Assembly (NCBI GenBank): GCA_945787845.1 | Contig: CALZJH010000020.1 | Span: 6,568 to 46,056, forward strand | DNA length: 39,489 bases | Origin: an uncultured Woeseiaceae bacterium | Lineage (GTDB): Bacteria > Pseudomonadota > Gammaproteobacteria > Steroidobacterales > Woeseiaceae | Reading direction: 5' to 3' | Shown: piece by piece, positions 34,989-39,489 of the stretch | Position numbering within the stretch: position 1 is the stretch's first letter | Layout of the letters: the number at the start of each line of letters is the position of its first letter | Notes under the pieces: model-generated | Databases searched by the model: none | Told to the model about the DNA's origin: nothing | What the model saw: the letters and a program-made list of their open reading frames with translations, nothing else | Translations under genes and position numbers: made by a program

Positions 34989-36177
34989 CAGAGGCGATGG
35001 CGGCCTCCACGGCGTCGAGCGACGGGTCGATCACAAGCGGTTCCGTCGTTACCGTCCGTGCGCGCGCAATGTCCTTGAGTCCGTTACCCGATACCAGGCA
35101 GACCACGATTTCGTCGGCTGCGACGAGGTCCTGTTTCACCATCATTTTCGCCGCTGCGAGCGGGGTGGCGGCCGCGGGCTCGGGAAATATGCCACTCTGA
35201 GAAGCCATCTCGGGAATGGCCGCGAGTATCTGTTCGTCGGTGACCGTCACCGCGATGCCGCCGGATTCGATGACGGCCCGCGTCGCGGCAAGCCCGTCGC
35301 GCGGCCGGTCAACCGAGATGGAATCGGCAACCGTGCTGGCCTCCACGGATTCGGGTGTGGCGGTCGCCCAGTCGGGCTGGCTGCTAGCGCTCATACGCCG
35401 GATGGTGCGACTGATCGCATCGCTGCGATTCGATTGTGCACAGTCAATCTTTGGCAGGCGATTGATAAGGCCGACTTTCTCGAGTTCCCGCCAGCCTTTC
35501 CACATGCCGCTCAGGATGTTGCCGTCGCCGGCCGGCACAATCACGCGGTCGGGGACGCGACCTTCGAGCGCGGCCCAGATCTCCCAGGCGCAGATCTTCT
35601 TGCCTTCACGCGTGAACGGGTTAATGCCGGTGCTGCGGTTGAACCAGTCGAAGCGCGTGGATGCGTCCATGCACAGGTCGAACGCATCGTCGTAGGTGCC
35701 GCGCACGGCGAGCACGGTCGCACCAAACGACAGGGCCTGGGTGAGCTTGGCGACCGGTGCCTTCTCGGGCACAAAGACAATGGCCCGCAGACCTGCCGCC
35801 GCCGCAATGCATGCCAGTGACGAGCCCGCATTACCTGTGCTCGCGGCTGAAACGATAGTCGCGCCGGCGTCCATTGCGCGCACGACGACAGCGCCACTTG
35901 CCCGGTCCTTGCTGGACGCGCTCGGGTTCACCGTGTCGTCTTTGAGGTACAGGTTGCGCAGGCCGATCGACCGCCCAAGGCGTTCGGCCGGGTAGAGCGG
36001 AGTGTTGCCTATCCGCAGCGGAATGCGCTTCGTGTTGTACGGTGCCTTCTTGATCTGGCGCAAAATCGTATCGCGATCGTTGATCACGTCGAGGTTGCCA
36101 CCGCAGTCCGGACAGACCCAGCCCGAGAAGTCGGCCGCCTGGGTCTGGTCACACTGGAAACAACGGTATCCGTTCAT
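34966..36177 (-). CDS. threonine-synthase-like PLP enzyme with N-terminal zinc ribbon
   Basis: A 403-residue fold-type II PLP enzyme. A small zinc ribbon is formed by CFQC (Cys6, Cys9) and CPDC (Cys22, Cys25). The PLP lysine is Lys90 in NPSASSKDRASG, where true threonine synthases usually have PTGSFKDRG. SAASTGNAGSSLACIAA and PAGDGNILSGMWKGW supply the Asn and phosphate-binding Gly loop. It is last in an operon with carbamate kinase, YgeW-type and YgeY-type genes; in E. coli the PLP enzyme of that set is YgeX, a 2,3-diaminopropionate ammonia-lyase. A lyase acting on a diamino acid is therefore an alternative to threonine synthase. Function inferred from context only. Confidence 0.85.
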   Translation of the reverse strand: MNGYRCFQCDQTQAADFSGWVCPDCGGNLDVINDRDTILRQIKKAPYNTKRIPLRIGNTPLYPAERLGRSIGLRNLYLKDDTVNPSASSKDRASGAVVVRAMDAGATIVSAASTGNAGSSLACIAAAAGLRAIVFVPEKAPVAKLTQALSFGATVLAVRGTYDDAFDLCMDASTRFDWFNRSTGINPFTREGKKICAWEIWAALEGRVPDRVIVPAGDGNILSGMWKGWRELEKVGLINRLPKIDCAQSNRSDAISRTIRRMSASSQPDWATATPESVEASTVADSISVDRPRDGLAATRAVIESGGIAVTVTDEQILAAIPEMASQSGIFPEPAAATPLAAAKMMVKQDLVAADEIVVCLVSGNGLKDIARARTVTTEPLVIDPSLDAVEAAIASVKDPAAA

Positions 36178-36189
36178 GTCGGTTGTCCG

Positions 36190-37143
36190 TCAGGGCACGA
36201 TATGCGTGCCGTAGATGCTACTGAGGTTCGCCCGCAGGTTATGCGGTTGCGTAATGATCACTTCCTCGCCACCCTGCTCGAGGAATTTCAATGCGCTCTC
36301 GATCTTCGGAAGCATGCTGCCGGCGGCGAACTGTCCGGCCGCGAGATGCGCACGGCATTCGGCCGCTGTCATGCGATCGATCTCGCGCTGCTCGTCGGTG
36401 CCGTAATTGAGCGCGACCTTGTCAACATCGGTCGAAATGATGAACACCGATGCGCCGAGTTCGGTCGCGAGCAGACACGATGCGGCATCCTTGTCGATTA
36501 CCGCGGGTCGCGGGCGCAGTTCGCCGTCGTCACGGTAAACAACCGGGACACCGCCGCCACCCGCCGCGATAACGAGGTTGCCGCTGTCCAGCAGCGTGCG
36601 AATAGCAGGGAGTTCGATGACCTCGAGCGGCGCCGGGGAGGGTACGAGGCGTCGCCAGCCCCGGCCCGCGTCTTCCCCGACGACCCAGCCGTCGTCGCGC
36701 TCATGCTCGCGCGCTTCCTGTTCGCTCATGAACGGTCCGATCGGCTTTGTCGGCCGGCCGAAGCTCGGGTCTTTTTCGTCGACGACGCATTGAGTAACGA
36801 TCGCGGTTACCGCCTGCTCGAGACCCTGGTGACGGAACTCGTTCTGCAGGCTTTGCGCGATCTGCATGCCAATCGAACCCTGCGTATCGGCGACGCAGTT
36901 TGCGAGCGGTACCTGGTGAATCGTGTCGCGTGCCAGTTCGGACCGCAGCAGGATGAACCCAACCTGCGGACCATTGCCGTGGGTCACGAGCACCCTGAAG
37001 CCGGCCTTCACGAGCGGCACGATGTGCTGTGCCGTTTCACCCGCCGTGCGGTACTGGTCGACGACTCCCATATGCTCCGCATCCTTGATCAGCGAGTTTC
37101 CGCCGATAGCGATGACGACCAGAGGTTTATCGGAATCAGTCAT
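36190..37143 (-). CDS. arcC: carbamate kinase
   Basis: A 317-residue amino-acid-kinase-fold enzyme that makes ATP from carbamoyl phosphate and ADP (or the reverse). The family pattern is complete: VVIAIGGNSLIKD at the start, VLVTHGNGPQVGF, PTKPIGPFMSEQEA, RRLVPSPAPLEVIE, VIAAGGGGVPVVY, AVIDKDAASCLLA, and the C-terminal AAGSMLPKIESALKFLEQGG. It stands 7 bases after the carbamoyltransferase-type gene and 12 bases before the PLP-enzyme gene, so carbamoyl phosphate is probably passed from one product to the next. It is the counterpart of YqeA in the E. coli ygeW locus. Confidence 0.95.
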   Translation of the reverse strand: MTDSDKPLVVIAIGGNSLIKDAEHMGVVDQYRTAGETAQHIVPLVKAGFRVLVTHGNGPQVGFILLRSELARDTIHQVPLANCVADTQGSIGMQIAQSLQNEFRHQGLEQAVTAIVTQCVVDEKDPSFGRPTKPIGPFMSEQEAREHERDDGWVVGEDAGRGWRRLVPSPAPLEVIELPAIRTLLDSGNLVIAAGGGGVPVVYRDDGELRPRPAVIDKDAASCLLATELGASVFIISTDVDKVALNYGTDEQREIDRMTAAECRAHLAAGQFAAGSMLPKIESALKFLEQGGEEVIITQPHNLRANLSSIYGTHIVP

Positions 37144-37150
37144 AGCGTCT

Positions 37151-38152
37151 CTACATTGTCAGCGCCATAAGCGCTTTGGCCGTGTGCAGCCGATTTTCGG
37201 CCTCGGGGTAAACTCGCGATTGCGTTCCATCGATGACGGGGTCCGTAACCTCGTAGTTGCGATCGGCCGGGAGGCAGTGCATATAAATGGCGCGCTCTTT
37301 GGCGCGGGCCATCATCGCTTCGTCACAAATCCAGTCGCGGTACTGTTGCGCGACGCGCATCGCTTCCTCGGGCTTGCTGAACAGCGACTCGACGCCCCAG
37401 CTCTTCGGATACACGATGTCCGCATCGGCGAAGGCGTCTTCCATGTTGTCGACGACCGTGAACTGTCCCCCCGAGCGAGCGGCGTTGTCGCGCGCGATCT
37501 GCATGGGTTCGTCCATGAGCGTGTACTCCGGCGGGTGCGCGAGCGTGACATCCATGCCGAAGCGCGTCATTAGCATGATCAGGCCCTGCGGGACCGACAT
37601 GGGTTTCACATAGCTCGGAGCGTAGGCCCAGGACACAGCAATCTTTAAGTCTTTCAAGTCTTTACCGAACTCTTCACGAATCGTCATTAGGTCTGCCAGG
37701 GTCTGACAGGGGTGATCGACGTCGCACTGCATGTTGATGATAGGGATCGATGCGTGCTGCGCGACCTCGCGCATGTAGCTCTGGCCTTCCCCGGGCACGA
37801 GGTCGTGGCGAATCATGATGCCATGGCCGTAGGTCGACAGGATCGTGCCCATGTCTTTCGGACTTTCGCCATGCGCGATCTGCGAGGTTTCGGAATCAAT
37901 GAAGTGTGCATGGCCGCCCAGCTGGGTCATGCCGGCTTCAAACGAGTTGCGCGTACGCGTGGACTTGTCGAAAAAGATCAGGAACGCCGACTTGTGCGCG
38001 AGATGCAGTGTCGGGACGCCGCTCTTGAATTCATCCTTGAGATTGTCAGCCGTATCGAGCGCGAGTTGAATCTCATCGTCCGACCAGTCCTGCGTCATGA
38101 GCCAGTCGCGGCCTTTCATGTGACCAGGAACGGATTTGGCTTTGCGGGTCAT
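37151..38152 (-). CDS. ygeW: YgeW-type (knotted) carbamoyltransferase
   Basis: A 333-residue member of the aspartate/ornithine carbamoyltransferase family. The carbamoyl-phosphate loop is DKSTRTRNSFEAG (STRTR at 64-68), with MIRHDLVPGEG for the HRxxDQ-like area, QCDVDHPCQTLADLMTIREEFG and IYMHCLPADRNYE (Cys-Leu-Pro loop) following. The sequence is of the YgeW kind rather than ornithine carbamoyltransferase; the acceptor has not been firmly established for the family. With carbamate kinase next to it, the likely direction is phosphorolysis of a carbamoylated (ureido) compound to carbamoyl phosphate. 15 bases after the YgeY-type gene. Confidence 0.9.
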   Translation of the reverse strand: MTRKAKSVPGHMKGRDWLMTQDWSDDEIQLALDTADNLKDEFKSGVPTLHLAHKSAFLIFFDKSTRTRNSFEAGMTQLGGHAHFIDSETSQIAHGESPKDMGTILSTYGHGIMIRHDLVPGEGQSYMREVAQHASIPIINMQCDVDHPCQTLADLMTIREEFGKDLKDLKIAVSWAYAPSYVKPMSVPQGLIMLMTRFGMDVTLAHPPEYTLMDEPMQIARDNAARSGGQFTVVDNMEDAFADADIVYPKSWGVESLFSKPEEAMRVAQQYRDWICDEAMMARAKERAIYMHCLPADRNYEVTDPVIDGTQSRVYPEAENRLHTAKALMALTM

Positions 38153-38167
38153 TATTAATCTCCGTGG

Positions 38168-39361
38168 TTACCCTTTTGCGAACTCGTCGACAAGGGCCGA
38201 ATAAAATGCGGTGCTGCACACGAGATGCTCGATCTCGGTCTGTTCGTTTGGCGCGTGGGCGAAGTGTTCATGGCCCGGGCCGAAACCGATGGACGGAATG
38301 CCGTGCATGCCGGCTGTCGCCACACCGTTGGTGCTGAACGTCCAGTGCCCGATCTCGGGTTCCTTGCCGAAGGCACCGCGATACGCGGTCATCGCAGCCT
38401 GCATCTGGGGACCGTCCGCAGGCATCTCCCAGGTCGGGTAGTACTTGCGGGTCGGGTACGTGAGGCCGGTGTGGCTCGGCACCGCGTACTCGAGCACGGT
38501 CACGGTGGCGTCGGCGGCTTTGACGGACGGCAGCGCGAGGATCTCGGCGACCGACGTTGCCTCGGTCTCGCCGACCGTCAGGCGGCGGTCGAGGTGTATC
38601 GTACAGCTGTCGGCTACGGCACAGAGGCTGGGCGACGTGGACCGGATTTCCGATATGGTCACAGTGCCCTTGCCGAGCGGGTCGCGCGGTTCGAGGTTTT
38701 CATTAAGTCTCTCGATGTCGGCGATGATGCCCGCCATCTTGTACACGGCGTTGTCGCCGCGCTCAGGCGCCGAACCATGGCAGGATATGCCGGACGTGCG
38801 GACTTCCATTTCCATGCGGCCGCGATGGCCATAGTATATGCGCAGGCTCGTGGGCTCGGTGATCACGACGAGGTCGGGGCGCAGCTTGTCTTCATTGACA
38901 ATGTACTGCCAGCACAGGCCGTCGCAGTCCTCCTCCTGTACCGTGCCGGTCACGTAGAAGCTGACGTTGTCGGGGATGCCGCGTTTCTTGAGCAGGGCCC
39001 CGGCGTAGACGCTGGAAGCGACGCCGCCTTTCATATCACTGGTGCCGCGGCCATAGAGAATATCGCCCTCGATGTCGCCCGAGTGCGGATCCCTGTCCCA
39101 GAGCTCCGGATCGCCAACGTCGACGGTGTCGACGTGGCCGTCGAATGCGATGACTTTCGGTCCCGAGCCGATGCGACCAATGACGTTGCCCATCGGGTCG
39201 ATCGTGACTTCGTCGTAACCAATGCGCAGCATCTCTTCCCTGATGCGCTCGACAACCGCGCCTTCCTCGGAGCTCAGCGAGGGAATGCGGATGATGTCCT
39301 GCATAAATTTCACGAGGTCGGCTTTGACCTCCATCGCATCCTGGTAGTAGGTACTGCTCAT
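38168..39361 (-). CDS. ygeY: YgeY-type M20-family hydrolase
   Basis: A 397-residue zinc-type hydrolase of the ArgE/DapE/M20 family. Metal-binding and catalytic residues are visible: AFDGHVDTVDVG (His76, Asp78), YGRGTSDMKGG (Asp109), TGTVQEEDCDG (Glu143/Glu144), ITEPTSLRIYYGHRGRMEM and a late His in GFGPGHEHFAHAPNE. The pattern matches the YgeY group (named selenium-metabolism-linked hydrolase in family databases), which travels with YgeW. It probably removes a carbamoyl or acyl group from an amino compound. The start at 39361 shares ATGA with the stop of the upstream partial gene, so it is coupled to it. Confidence 0.92.
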   Translation of the reverse strand: MSSTYYQDAMEVKADLVKFMQDIIRIPSLSSEEGAVVERIREEMLRIGYDEVTIDPMGNVIGRIGSGPKVIAFDGHVDTVDVGDPELWDRDPHSGDIEGDILYGRGTSDMKGGVASSVYAGALLKKRGIPDNVSFYVTGTVQEEDCDGLCWQYIVNEDKLRPDLVVITEPTSLRIYYGHRGRMEMEVRTSGISCHGSAPERGDNAVYKMAGIIADIERLNENLEPRDPLGKGTVTISEIRSTSPSLCAVADSCTIHLDRRLTVGETEATSVAEILALPSVKAADATVTVLEYAVPSHTGLTYPTRKYYPTWEMPADGPQMQAAMTAYRGAFGKEPEIGHWTFSTNGVATAGMHGIPSIGFGPGHEHFAHAPNEQTEIEHLVCSTAFYSALVDEFAKG

Positions 39362-39489
39362 GTGCTGCCTCCGCCGCTGTTGAAGGCATCGATCAGCCGA
39401 TCCCATTCGTCAACGACTTCCTGCGAAAACGCTTCACGCCAGAAGTCGGGGTCCCAGAGTTCGCGCAGTTCATCGGAATTGCGGCCCTG
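39358..39489 (-). CDS. partial gene, C-terminal end only, unknown
   Basis: The last 43 codons of a minus-strand gene that starts beyond the right edge. The visible tail is acidic and rich in Trp and aromatic residues (ELRELWDPDFWREAFSQEVV and DEWDRLIDAFNSGGGST) and ends in TGA within the ATGA overlap with the YgeY-type gene. It is clearly in the same operon. I do not recognise the family from this stretch; other members of this operon type include hydantoinase-like, deaminase and dehydrogenase proteins. Confidence 0.8.
   Translation of the reverse strand, partial: QGRNSDELRELWDPDFWREAFSQEVVDEWDRLIDAFNSGGGST

Noticed and set aside
34930..35820. Plus-strand ORF (296 codons) opposite the PLP enzyme
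   Set aside because: Antisense shadow with Arg/His/Gly-rich composition and no domain.
36202..37170. Long plus-strand ORF (322 codons) opposite carbamate kinase
   Set aside because: Antisense shadow; carbamate kinase motifs on the minus strand are complete.

Overview
The window is GC-rich, densely coding DNA (no gap above about 300 bases) from a Gram-negative bacterium. It carries lipoproteins, a TonB-dependent outer-membrane receptor with a FecI/FecR-type regulatory pair, an OmpR/PhoB two-component system and a TolB-like TPR protein. Together these suggest a marine, Woeseia-like gammaproteobacterium; this placement is an inference from gene style, not from a marker gene. I found no rRNA, tRNA, CRISPR array, insertion sequence or phage gene.

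Layout. 1-4000: a two-component system (regulator and kinase, minus strand) with a candidate autoregulatory direct repeat; a spondin-domain secreted protein gene broken by a perfect 29-bp tandem duplication; a thioredoxin-fold protein. 4000-15000: mixed accessory and housekeeping genes, namely a small membrane protein, a YaiI/DUF188 protein, a TPR lipoprotein, a YiiX-like cysteine hydrolase, an octopine/nopaline dehydrogenase-family enzyme, an SDR-like membrane-anchored protein, a cytochrome c lipoprotein, a DUF6491-like lipoprotein, a Cys-rich small protein, a 66-residue protein, a DsrE-family protein overlapping an aldo/keto reductase, and an ATP-grasp-like protein whose motifs are in permuted order.

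15000-26041: a central-metabolism and redox block. An NAD-type malic enzyme is divergent from a cyclic 2,3-diphosphoglycerate synthetase-like GTPase. After a TolB/TPR membrane protein comes a four-gene minus-strand operon: a gamma-delta 2-oxoacid:ferredoxin oxidoreductase subunit, an alpha-beta fused subunit, NfnA-like and NfnB-like. Malic enzyme makes pyruvate, the oxidoreductase would turn pyruvate (or another 2-oxoacid) into acyl-CoA plus reduced ferredoxin, and the Nfn pair would exchange electrons between ferredoxin, NADH and NADPH.

26196-34988: an ECF sigma factor, a FecR-like anti-sigma regulator and a TonB-dependent receptor, then a Shewanella-like PPP phosphatase with a C-terminal region resembling a degenerate PI3/4-kinase/FAM20-like domain, then a secreted amidase lipoprotein. 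The receptor ORF contains two signal peptides in frame, and a 12-bp perfect hairpin lies over the first codons of the phosphatase gene.

34966-39489: a minus-strand operon of a partial unknown gene, YgeY-type hydrolase, YgeW-type carbamoyltransferase, carbamate kinase and a threonine-synthase-like PLP enzyme. It resembles the ygeW-ygeX-ygeY-yqeA locus of E. coli and anaerobes, with the PLP enzyme in the place of YgeX. A plausible reading is breakdown of a ureido-amino compound to carbamoyl phosphate (ATP through carbamate kinase), ammonia and a 2-oxoacid, which could feed the ferredoxin-linked block.
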